Source of the DNA: Bacteroidales bacterium
Lineage (GTDB): Bacteria > Bacteroidota > Bacteroidia > Bacteroidales > FEN-979
DNA: 64,000 nucleotides
Assembly: GCA_025355465.1 (NCBI GenBank)
Contig: JANXZO010000051.1
Span: 1-64,000 of the forward strand
Direction: 5' to 3'
Position numbers and translations under genes: made by a program. Position 1 is the stretch's first letter, and each line of letters begins with the position of its first letter. The notes under the pieces are model-generated. The model was given only the letters and a program-made list of their open reading frames with translations. It searched no databases and was not told where the DNA came from. Positions 22,064 to 29,502 of the stretch are shown here, in pieces.

Positions 22064-24268
22064 ATGGAGAATGGTCATTCGGTGCTTTTCATCACCCCTC
22101 CCTTTACACAGATCAACACCCCTTACCCGGCAACACCATACCTCAAAGGGTTCCTGAATCTTCATCATGTAGTTTCACACCAGTTGGATCTTGGGTTGGA
22201 GGTGATCCTGAAAATCTTTTCGCAGGAGGGGATGAAAGAGGTCTTCAGTGAAGCAGGCCGGGTGCCGCACCGGCTTTCGGAAAACTGCAGACGCATAGTG
22301 GCCATGCAACAGGAGTATATCGGCACCATCGACGCTGTTATCAGGTTCCTTCAGGGTAAGGATGCTGCTGTTGCCCATTTGATCTGTGGGCGAAAGTGGC
22401 TTCCGGAAGCAGGACGTTTCGCCCAGACAGCTGATCTCAACGAGTCGTTTGGAACCATGGGCATCAGCGATAAAGCCCGGCATCTTGCAACACTCTACCT
22501 CGAAGATATATCTGATCTTATTACCATGGCGATCGATACGGATTTTGGTTTCAGCCGCTATGCCGAACGACTTGGTCGGTCGCCGGCTACCTTCACTGAG
22601 CTTGCCAACAAACTTTCAGGCCCGGAAACCTTCACCGATCGCATCCTTTTGCGTCTGCTCGAAGAAAAGATCCGGCAATTCTCCCCTTCGGTTGCAGCCC
22701 TGTCGGTGCCCTTTCCCGGCAACCTGTACAGTGCATTGCGATGCGGTAACTGGCTGAAACAAAATCACCCGGCCATTAAGGTGGTCTCAGGTGGCGGATA
22801 TGCAAGTACCGAGTTGCGCTCCATCACGGATGCACGGCTTTTTGATAATCTTGATTACCTCATCCTCGATGATGGCGAAGTGCCGTTGCTGAACCTGCTG
22901 GAGCATCTGACGGGAAAAAGGGAGCTGACCAGGCTCAAACGCACTTTTGCCCTGCACCACGGCATCGTTCATTTTTTTGACGGCTCGGCGGATCCGGATT
23001 GTCTGCCTTCCGAAACTGGCACGCCCGATTATGAAGGACTTCCGCTCGCGAGCTACCTGCCAGTCATCGAGATGGCCAATCCCATGCATCGACTTTGGAG
23101 CGATGGCCGCTGGAACCGCCTTACCCTGGCCCATGGCTGTTACTGGGGAAAATGTACCTTTTGCGATGGTACCCTTGATTACATCCGACGCTATCAGCCC
23201 AACAAGGCTGTGGATATTTGCGACAGGATGGAAACGATGATCGCGCAGACCGGCAATACGGGTTTCCACTTTGTGGATGAAGCCGCCCCGCCTGCCTTGT
23301 TGCGCGACCTCTCCTTGGAGATTCTTCGGCGTGGCATGAATGTCTCCTGGTGGACCAACATCCGATTTGAGAAAACCTTCACCCGCGACCTCTGCTTATT
23401 GATTAAGACAGCCGGCTGTATCGCAGTTTCCGGGGGACTCGAAGTTGCCTCCGACCGAATCCTGAATCTCATCAACAAGGGGGTGACCATTTCCCGGGCT
23501 GTAGTAGTGGCTAATCATTTTACCCGGGCAGGAGTCCTTGTGCATGCCTATCTTATGTATGGGTTCCCTACCCAGACAGCCCAGGAGACCATCGACTCGC
23601 TCGAAGTGGTGAGGCAACTCTTTAAGCTCAACCTGGTGCAATCCGGATTCTGGCATCTATTTGTGATGACGGCACACAGCCCGGTGGGCCAGGATCCTGA
23701 AAAATTTGGCGTGATCAGTCTGTCCCGGGAGAACGGCTCATTTGCCAACAACGACCTTCAGCATGCCGATCCGGGAGGATGTAACCATGAGCTGTTTGGT
23801 GAAGGGTTGAAAAAAGCGCTGTACAACTATATGCATGGCATCTGTTTCGATTTCCCGCTTCAGGAATGGTTTGAATTCGATGTGCCGCACACCACCCTTG
23901 CGCCGCGTTATATTGAAGCGCAAATCAATCGGATGGAAGAGGTCCCGCTGGTTCCCGGCACTAAAGTAGTATGGCTTGGGGGAGTTTGTTCCATGACAAA
24001 ATACGAGCGGACAAAGAAGGGCAAAAATATCCGCATGGCTGCCCTCATCCTTCACAACAGAGACCGGGAAGTAAAGATAACGCTGGGCGATTTGCACGGA
24101 GAATGGCTCAATCGCCGGTTTGCAGCAATGAGTGTCCGCAACCGTGAAGTCACAACTATCGAAATGCTGCAGCATGATTTCCTGGAGCAGTTTTCTAACG
24201 GATTCGACCTGTTCTGGAACAGTGCTGCCCTGAAAACCCTGCGCGAAAATGGATTGATCCTGCTATAA
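22064..24268 (+). CDS. Large B12-binding-type radical SAM protein
   Basis: The 734-residue protein opens with SVLFITPPFTQINTPYPATP, the usual start of the cobalamin-binding radical SAM class, and has a Rossmann-like region (SGGGYASTELR, YLILDDGEVPLL). The radical SAM motif is CYWGKCTFC (Cys 359, 363, 366), followed by FHFVDEAAPP and SGGLEVASDRIL. The C-terminal 200 residues have no recognised domain. It is divergent from the 548-residue radical SAM gene. The product is probably a methylated or rearranged small molecule; no other pathway gene is nearby. Confidence 0.78.
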   Translation: MENGHSVLFITPPFTQINTPYPATPYLKGFLNLHHVVSHQLDLGLEVILKIFSQEGMKEVFSEAGRVPHRLSENCRRIVAMQQEYIGTIDAVIRFLQGKDAAVAHLICGRKWLPEAGRFAQTADLNESFGTMGISDKARHLATLYLEDISDLITMAIDTDFGFSRYAERLGRSPATFTELANKLSGPETFTDRILLRLLEEKIRQFSPSVAALSVPFPGNLYSALRCGNWLKQNHPAIKVVSGGGYASTELRSITDARLFDNLDYLILDDGEVPLLNLLEHLTGKRELTRLKRTFALHHGIVHFFDGSADPDCLPSETGTPDYEGLPLASYLPVIEMANPMHRLWSDGRWNRLTLAHGCYWGKCTFCDGTLDYIRRYQPNKAVDICDRMETMIAQTGNTGFHFVDEAAPPALLRDLSLEILRRGMNVSWWTNIRFEKTFTRDLCLLIKTAGCIAVSGGLEVASDRILNLINKGVTISRAVVVANHFTRAGVLVHAYLMYGFPTQTAQETIDSLEVVRQLFKLNLVQSGFWHLFVMTAHSPVGQDPEKFGVISLSRENGSFANNDLQHADPGGCNHELFGEGLKKALYNYMHGICFDFPLQEWFEFDVPHTTLAPRYIEAQINRMEEVPLVPGTKVVWLGGVCSMTKYERTKKGKNIRMAALILHNRDREVKITLGDLHGEWLNRRFAAMSVRNREVTTIEMLQHDFLEQFSNGFDLFWNSAALKTLRENGLILL

Positions 24269-24279
24269 ACAGAAAACCG

Positions 24280-24384
24280 CTATCTCTTTGCAGCCTTTTT
24301 TTCCTGCTTGGCAGCACGCTTTTCCTTCAGGGACTTGGTGGGTTCCTTTTTCTTTTCCTTGGTCGGACTCTTTTCTTTTCCCAT
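24280..24384 (-). CDS. 34-residue Lys/Glu-rich basic protein
   Basis: ATG at 24384 opens a 34-codon frame ending TAG at 24280-24282. The protein begins MGKEKSPTKEKKKEPTKSLK and ends KKAAKR, with no hydrophobic segment. Similar tiny basic proteins occur in Bacteroidota and may bind nucleic acid. It is convergent with the radical SAM gene. Confidence 0.5.
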   Translation of the reverse strand: MGKEKSPTKEKKKEPTKSLKEKRAAKQEKKAAKR

Positions 24385-24422
24385 GGCTGTGAGTTTTTTG
24401 TTTGTGTAAAAATAGCAAAAAA

Positions 24423-24662
24423 TTACATGCCGGGCATGATGCGGTGCCACATCTGATCCTCTTCGCTGTAGTATTCATATTCCGGCTCCCTGACATGAAT
24501 TTCGTTCCAGTCGATGAGTCTGCCACTAACAAGATCACAGATAAGATAATCTGAATAAGCCTCCTTTTCGGCACCTTTCACGGCATCTGCCACGGTTTCG
24601 AAGATCATCGACCTTCCCAGTGAGTGGCCGTTTTTAGTAGTGATGTTGAAAATTTCTACCAT
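24423..24662 (-). CDS. Hypothetical 79-residue protein
   Basis: The frame MVEIFNITTKNGHSLGRSMI ... ends WHRIMPGM. It is a compact, acidic, soluble-looking protein with a beta-alpha-beta feel (IFETVADAVKGAEKEAYSDY). No family is recognised. It is divergent from the WYL regulator. Confidence 0.55.
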   Translation of the reverse strand: MVEIFNITTKNGHSLGRSMIFETVADAVKGAEKEAYSDYLICDLVSGRLIDWNEIHVREPEYEYYSEEDQMWHRIMPGM

Positions 24663-24710
24663 TTTTCGTTGTGTTTATGAAACAAAATTCCAACTTCACA
24701 CCGTAATCTA

Positions 24711-24742
24711 TTTGAGGAGTAAATTATTCCTCACTATATTTG
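24711..24742 (+). promoter_or_regulatory. Complete promoter TTTG-N20-TATATTTG
   Basis: TTTG at 24711-24714 and TATATTTG at 24735-24742 are 20 bases apart, matching the Bacteroidota -33/-7 arrangement. The -7 box ends 17 bases before ATG 24760, which argues against an upstream start for the WYL gene. Confidence 0.65.
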
Positions 24743-24759
24743 GAGACAGATTTCCGACA

Positions 24760-25770
24760 ATGCCTTTATCAAAAAACTCATTTATTCGCTACCAGGTCAT
24801 TGATGCCTGTTTGCGGAACAGGCAACGCCCGTTTCCGGCACTTGAGCTCCTGATCGAAAAATGCCAGGAACGTCTGGATAAAACAATCTCCCGGTCTACC
24901 CTTGAAAAGGATCTGCGTGCCATGAAGGAGCTGCCCGAACCCGGTTACTATGCCCCCATTGCCTATGACCGTGGAAACAGGGGTTATTGTTATACCGACC
25001 CCGGTTATTCGATCAGCAACATCATGCTGAAAGAAGCGGATATCGACGCCATTGAATTTGCCGCCCGGATCCTGCGGCAATTCAGGGGATTTTCTATTGT
25101 CGGACGATATGCTGAGGCCATCGACCGGATCCTGGATGTGGTAGATGTTCGCCGACTTCTCAGCCAGGAGGAGTTTGAGGAGTATGTTCAATTTGAAACG
25201 CCGGTATATGTTGAAGGATCTGGATTCATTGAACCGGTGATCAGTGCGATCAAAGAAAGGCAGGTCCTGAAGATCGGGCATCAGCCTTTTACAAAAGCAG
25301 CGCCTGTAACCCGTATTGTTCACCCTTATCTGCTCAAGGAGTACAGGAATCGCTGGTACCTTGTTGGCCTCGACGATGAGATCGATCAGATCAGGACATT
25401 CGGTCTCGATCGTATCAAATCGCTCGAGATGATTGCTGTTCCATTCCGCCGTTCAGCATTCAGTGTAAAGGAATATTTCAGGTACACCATCGGCATGATC
25501 GCCCCGCAAAAGACACCACCTGTTATAAAACTGGAATTTAAAAAACAACAGGCACAGTACCTGTTAACCCAACCCATCCATGCGACGCAAAAAGTACTAC
25601 GTGAAACCAGGGAAACCATTGTTTTCGGCTTTGAGGTGCATCCCACTTACGAATTCATGGCCTTCATTCTGGGCTATGGCAAAGATGTAAGGATTCTTTC
25701 ACCACCCGCATTAAGAATCGTTATAAAAACCCTCATTGGCGAGATGTCGGAGTTGTACTCCCGGAAATGA
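24760..25770 (+). CDS. WYL-domain transcriptional regulator
   Basis: The product has 336 residues from ATG 24760, chosen from the promoter. The N-terminal HTH (SKNSFIRYQVIDACLRN, then STLEKDLRAMKEL) is followed by a WYL-type ligand domain with VHPYLLKEYRNRWYLVGLDD and a WCX-like C-terminal part (VHPTYEFMAFILGYGKDVRI). WYL regulators bind nucleotides or nucleic acid ligands and often control defence genes, but no defence genes are adjacent here. Confidence 0.85.
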   Translation: MPLSKNSFIRYQVIDACLRNRQRPFPALELLIEKCQERLDKTISRSTLEKDLRAMKELPEPGYYAPIAYDRGNRGYCYTDPGYSISNIMLKEADIDAIEFAARILRQFRGFSIVGRYAEAIDRILDVVDVRRLLSQEEFEEYVQFETPVYVEGSGFIEPVISAIKERQVLKIGHQPFTKAAPVTRIVHPYLLKEYRNRWYLVGLDDEIDQIRTFGLDRIKSLEMIAVPFRRSAFSVKEYFRYTIGMIAPQKTPPVIKLEFKKQQAQYLLTQPIHATQKVLRETRETIVFGFEVHPTYEFMAFILGYGKDVRILSPPALRIVIKTLIGEMSELYSRK

Positions 25771-25834
25771 ACCGGGGGCAGAACAGCTGATTACTGGATG
25801 CCCCCGGCTTCAAATGGATCGTTGCTGTTTCCGT

Positions 25835-26569
25835 CTATTGAATGTTCGTCCTGATATCTGAATTGTAACCATTGACAATGTCCGTCCATTCGTCCATGGC
25901 AGTTTGCCAGGAACCCTCCCCGTAGAGTTTTTCGAAAGCTGCCTTTGGTCCGGGATCCTTTTGCCAGCCGGCGTAAGTGTCAAAACTCCAGATGATGGCT
26001 ACATCTGGACCGTCCTTGAAATGGAGATTGTTCTCGAGTACGATGAAGGCTATCGTTCCTATCGATTCGTAGGCCTTCTTCATCTTCTCACACAGCGCCT
26101 TAAACCGGTAGTACTGTTTTGGTTTTAGATCTATTCCATATGATTCATAATGTTTGGCCTTCTTGAAAATATCCAGTCCATAGGATAGGTCGGGGTTGTA
26201 GTTAAACCAGCTTACAGGTCCGTATTCACTTACCAGCGGATCTACGTTTGTGCTCCAGTCCTCGTGGTGGCCATTCTCTTTGGCTGGACGGGTATCCATT
26301 GAACCATAGGGTACAGGTCCGAAAACCCAGATATACCAGCCCGCCTTCGGACCATATTCAATTTTTCTAAACCTGGCTGCATAGGGTCCCTCGGGATGAT
26401 ATTTTTTGTTATGGGCCAATACAGCCGCTTCAAATTTGTCTTCCATCCCTCTTTTGGGCAGGATCAGCATGCTTTCTACGCTCAACGGGGTACTCTCAGG
26501 AGCGGATTGGGAGAAGGTATTTACGGCAAAACACCCCGCAATAAACAACAACATCATGTACTTCTTCAT
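25835..26569 (-). CDS. Hypothetical secreted protein
   Basis: The 244-residue protein has a signal peptide (1-20, FAVNTFSQ). Two related halves contain ESMLILPKRGMEDKFEAAV and IGTIAFIVLENNLHF strands, suggesting a dimeric alpha/beta-barrel-like fold, but I cannot name a family. Many Trp and Tyr residues are present (PKAGWYIWVFGPV). Its promoter resembles TATCTTCG at about 26610. Confidence 0.6.
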   Translation of the reverse strand: MKKYMMLLFIAGCFAVNTFSQSAPESTPLSVESMLILPKRGMEDKFEAAVLAHNKKYHPEGPYAARFRKIEYGPKAGWYIWVFGPVPYGSMDTRPAKENGHHEDWSTNVDPLVSEYGPVSWFNYNPDLSYGLDIFKKAKHYESYGIDLKPKQYYRFKALCEKMKKAYESIGTIAFIVLENNLHFKDGPDVAIIWSFDTYAGWQKDPGPKAAFEKLYGEGSWQTAMDEWTDIVNGYNSDIRTNIQ

Positions 26570-26792
26570 ATCAATGAATTTTAAATGAATACCTGGTTAA
26601 TTGAAAATAATGGCGAAGATACATCATAAATTGTCTATTTGTATCTGGTCTTATTAAATATTATGATATAAGTGATGAAATATCAATCGTGTAACGCAAT
26701 GATTATGGCTTGTAAATTGGTGATTACGGCGGGTGGATATTTTGATTTATGACCTGCCCATTCGAAACTGGCGCAGGCATTCATTGAGGGAG

Positions 26793-26867
26793 TGGGACGT
26801 ACTGGATTCGAACCAGTGACCTCATGCGTGTGAAGCATGCGCTCTGAACCGGCTGAGCTAACGTCCC
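26793..26867 (-). tRNA. tRNA-Val (CAC)
   Basis: The minus strand gives a 75-base cloverleaf. The acceptor GGGACGT pairs with ACGTCCC and the discriminator is A. The anticodon stem CATGC/GCATG encloses TTCACAC with anticodon CAC. The T arm is ACTGG-TTCGAAT-CCAGT. No CCA is encoded. Confidence 0.92.
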
Positions 26868-26874
26868 GGCGCTA

Positions 26875-26882
26875 CAAAGATA
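26875..26882 (-). promoter_or_regulatory. -7 promoter box TATCTTTG for tRNA-Val
   Basis: CAAAGATA on the plus strand reads TATCTTTG on the minus strand, 7 bases upstream of the tRNA. Confidence 0.5.
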
Positions 26883-26893
26883 AAAAAAAGGAT

Positions 26894-27931
26894 TTATTCT
26901 TTGGTGAGGGAATGAAAGACTTCGCCGGAAAGTTCACTGATTACCTTCGATTGCTCTTTCATGTCTGATCCTCTTGTCATGATCGTCAGAAGATAGGGTT
27001 CTTTCTTGTCATAGATGATCCCGGACTCGGAGAAGTCCATAACACTGTTCTTGCCCCGTTCACCAAATTTATGTGCAATCATTATCCCGGCCGGGATCGG
27101 CTTGACAAGCCCGTCTTTGAACTTGCTTTGTATCATGAGGCTGAGTGCGAATTCCGACATCTCTTCGCCAACGTAGGTAGCATTGTAAAGGACCCGCAAA
27201 AATTTTGAATACTCTCTTGGACTGATCACATACTCAAGGTCGTTGATGTCGTCGGGGGGCATGGATAGGTCAACGAACATCTGGTGAAAGGCAGCACCGT
27301 CGAGGTGTTGGCACAATGTATTGGTAGCCAGGTTATCTGATTCGATGATCATAGAACGAATCAACGCTGATACTTTATAACTCCTCCCGGGAATGATAGT
27401 TTCCCCTTCAAATTCCTGCTTTGGAAATTCCTGTGCAGGTTTTCGACAGAAAAATTCCTGTGCCAGTGTTCCCGGATGCAACTCCTCCTGCTTGAGGTAA
27501 TATAGCATGATGGCCACTTTCATCAGACTCCCGGGAAGGTAGGTCTCATTTCCGTTGAGATTCATCCAGCTTCCGTCGCTGAGTCGCTTCAGATAAACAG
27601 AGGCATTGGTGATAATGCCTTTTTGTTTAAAACTTGTAATGGTTTGAGAAAGTCTCCCTTTCAGCGACAGGTATTCTGGCGATTCCGCATCAATATCGGC
27701 GAGGATCAGGGGCCGTACCAGATTGTGTTCACCCTTACGAATCAAAATTAACGAAGAGTTGGCGGATGTTGCCTGGGCATGGATATTTTCACCGTTTTCT
27801 TTCTCCCCTCCGGCTGCTGGTTTTATCTCCAGGAAAAGCAGCGAACCGATCAATACGACAAGGGCAATGAATGCACCGGCGATTAGGGTAAGCTCTTTTT
27901 GCTGTACAAGCAAAGTGGCAGGCTTCTTCAT
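26894..27931 (-). CDS. Class A beta-lactamase-like serine hydrolase, membrane-anchored
   Basis: The product has 345 residues from ATG 27931; a TTG lies upstream. An N-terminal membrane anchor (about 14-35) is followed by PGSLMK (Ser 135, Lys 138), ESDN in place of SDN, and HKFG near the KTG position (no clean KTG). This marks the serine beta-lactamase/transpeptidase-like fold, but the altered KTG makes antibiotic hydrolysis uncertain. A wall-related or other hydrolase role is as likely. Confidence 0.75.
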   Translation of the reverse strand: MKKPATLLVQQKELTLIAGAFIALVVLIGSLLFLEIKPAAGGEKENGENIHAQATSANSSLILIRKGEHNLVRPLILADIDAESPEYLSLKGRLSQTITSFKQKGIITNASVYLKRLSDGSWMNLNGNETYLPGSLMKVAIMLYYLKQEELHPGTLAQEFFCRKPAQEFPKQEFEGETIIPGRSYKVSALIRSMIIESDNLATNTLCQHLDGAAFHQMFVDLSMPPDDINDLEYVISPREYSKFLRVLYNATYVGEEMSEFALSLMIQSKFKDGLVKPIPAGIMIAHKFGERGKNSVMDFSESGIIYDKKEPYLLTIMTRGSDMKEQSKVISELSGEVFHSLTKE

Positions 27932-27957
27932 AGTTGCGTGAGTAGACAATAGTGAAG

Positions 27958-27965
27958 CAAAGTTA
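27958..27965 (-). promoter_or_regulatory. -7 promoter box TAACTTTG
   Basis: CAAAGTTA on the plus strand is TAACTTTG on the minus strand, 26 bases upstream of ATG 27931. Confidence 0.45.
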
Positions 27966-28035
27966 GGGTATTACCTTAACGTAAGAGGTGGTTTTCTGTG
28001 AAAAGTTGCCTGGGGGGCAAAAAATAACCTTCGTA

Positions 28036-29424
28036 TTATAAACCGTATTTATCAACCAGGTACACAAGGGCTGTCATTCCTGCACTCCCGAGTTGCAGTT
28101 CCCGGCAGTTAACTTTATCAAATGTATCGGAGGCTGCATGGTGATAATCAAAATAACGTTGTGAATCCACCACCAGTCCAACCAGCGGAACACCCATCTG
28201 CTTCAGTCCGCGGATGTCGACCCCGCTGCCGCCTTTCTCGAAAGACCAGATCCCATAGGGTAAAAAGAGTGATTTCCAACTTTGTATCTTTTTTATCACC
28301 TGTTCGCTTGCATCAATCGAAAACCCGGAAGGTGTGAATCCACCGCGATCGGCTTCGATGCCGATGATGTGTTTTTGTTTTTTCCCAAGCTGAAGTGCGC
28401 GTTCCGTGTAGGCTGCTCCGCCGCGCTGAGCGTATTCCTCATCCATGAATAGCACACAACGCAGGGTGTGCCTTGGTTTGATATTCAGCTGCCGGAACAA
28501 ACGAAGGATCTCAAGGCATTGAACCACCCCGGCTCCATCGTCATGGGCGCCCTGGCCAATGTCCCAGGAGTCGATGTGGCCGCCAAAGACGATCACCTCA
28601 TCAGGAAACTCACCGCCCCTGATCTCTCCTACGAGGTTATAACTTTCTGTTTCCGGGAGCTCTTCGCAAGTGGTGCGCATGAAAAGGTTAAGCTCCGGAT
28701 CGTTCTTCAGCCTGAAGCTGATCTTGTCGGCATCGTTGGTGGAAACTGCCAGCGCAGGAATCTTTTGCACCGAATCTGCATAGTGTTGTATTCCGGTATG
28801 CGGAAAATCGTCACGGGCCAGGGTGAGCGAACGCACCAGGACCCCAACCGCACCGTACCGGGCTGCCTGCATGGCGCCCTGCGACCGCTGATCGGCCGCT
28901 CCGCCGTATGAGTCAAAGGTATAAATAGGCGCCGGATCGGCTGGCCGGTTAAAAAAGACAATCTTGCCTTCAATTTTTTTCCTTCCCAGCTTTTTCAGCT
29001 CTTCAAAACTCTTCACCTCAACCACTTTTGCCGTAATCCCTGCCTTTCCGGTGCCCACAGAACTTCCCAACGCTACAATATGCAGGTCGAGATCTTCAAA
29101 CCCTTTGGCTTTTACCTTTCCGCTTGCCGGTTCACCACGAACCCAATGTTTTACCATCAACGGCTGAAAATAGATCGAATCGAGTTCCATTGATTCCATA
29201 ACCTTCTGTCCGTAATCTAAGGCTTTGGCAACCTGAGGCGAGCCACAAAGTCGTCCTCCGATCTGGTTGCAAAGATGATCTAACCGGTTGTAGGCAACAG
29301 GATGCGACAAAGCCTCCGTATAAAACTTTCGAAGAACTGACGAATCTGTTTCCTGGGCATACGAAGCGTAAGAGCCCGCAAAGTAGAGGGCAACCTGCAA
29401 GAGCATTACGAAAGGTAAGCGCAT
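28036..29424 (-). CDS. M28-family zinc aminopeptidase with PA domain, exported
   Basis: The product has 462 residues from ATG 29424; the longer frame has no ATG upstream. A signal peptide (FVMLLQVALYFAGSYASYAQ) precedes a PA-type insert (about 110-230, KIEGKIVFFNRP). The catalytic zinc-site motifs are GGHIDSWDIGQGAHDDGAG, FMDEEY, EADRGG and DYHHAASDTFD. This peptidase trims peptides outside the cytoplasm. Confidence 0.9.
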   Translation of the reverse strand: MRLPFVMLLQVALYFAGSYASYAQETDSSVLRKFYTEALSHPVAYNRLDHLCNQIGGRLCGSPQVAKALDYGQKVMESMELDSIYFQPLMVKHWVRGEPASGKVKAKGFEDLDLHIVALGSSVGTGKAGITAKVVEVKSFEELKKLGRKKIEGKIVFFNRPADPAPIYTFDSYGGAADQRSQGAMQAARYGAVGVLVRSLTLARDDFPHTGIQHYADSVQKIPALAVSTNDADKISFRLKNDPELNLFMRTTCEELPETESYNLVGEIRGGEFPDEVIVFGGHIDSWDIGQGAHDDGAGVVQCLEILRLFRQLNIKPRHTLRCVLFMDEEYAQRGGAAYTERALQLGKKQKHIIGIEADRGGFTPSGFSIDASEQVIKKIQSWKSLFLPYGIWSFEKGGSGVDIRGLKQMGVPLVGLVVDSQRYFDYHHAASDTFDKVNCRELQLGSAGMTALVYLVDKYGL

Positions 29425-29442
29425 GTTAAAAGTTTTGGAAAA

Positions 29443-29450
29443 CAAAAGTA
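29443..29450 (-). promoter_or_regulatory. -7 promoter box TACTTTTG
   Basis: CAAAAGTA on the plus strand is TACTTTTG on the minus strand, 18 bases upstream of ATG 29424. Confidence 0.45.
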
Positions 29451-29502
29451 CCAAAAGCAGTTTACCTTTTGACTTCAAAACCGATTAAGCATTAAAAACC
29501 AT

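Noticed and set aside
26894-27931. Annotating the serine hydrolase as an antibiotic-resistance beta-lactamase
   Set aside because: The KTG motif is replaced by a KFG-like sequence and the protein is membrane-anchored, so resistance cannot be claimed.
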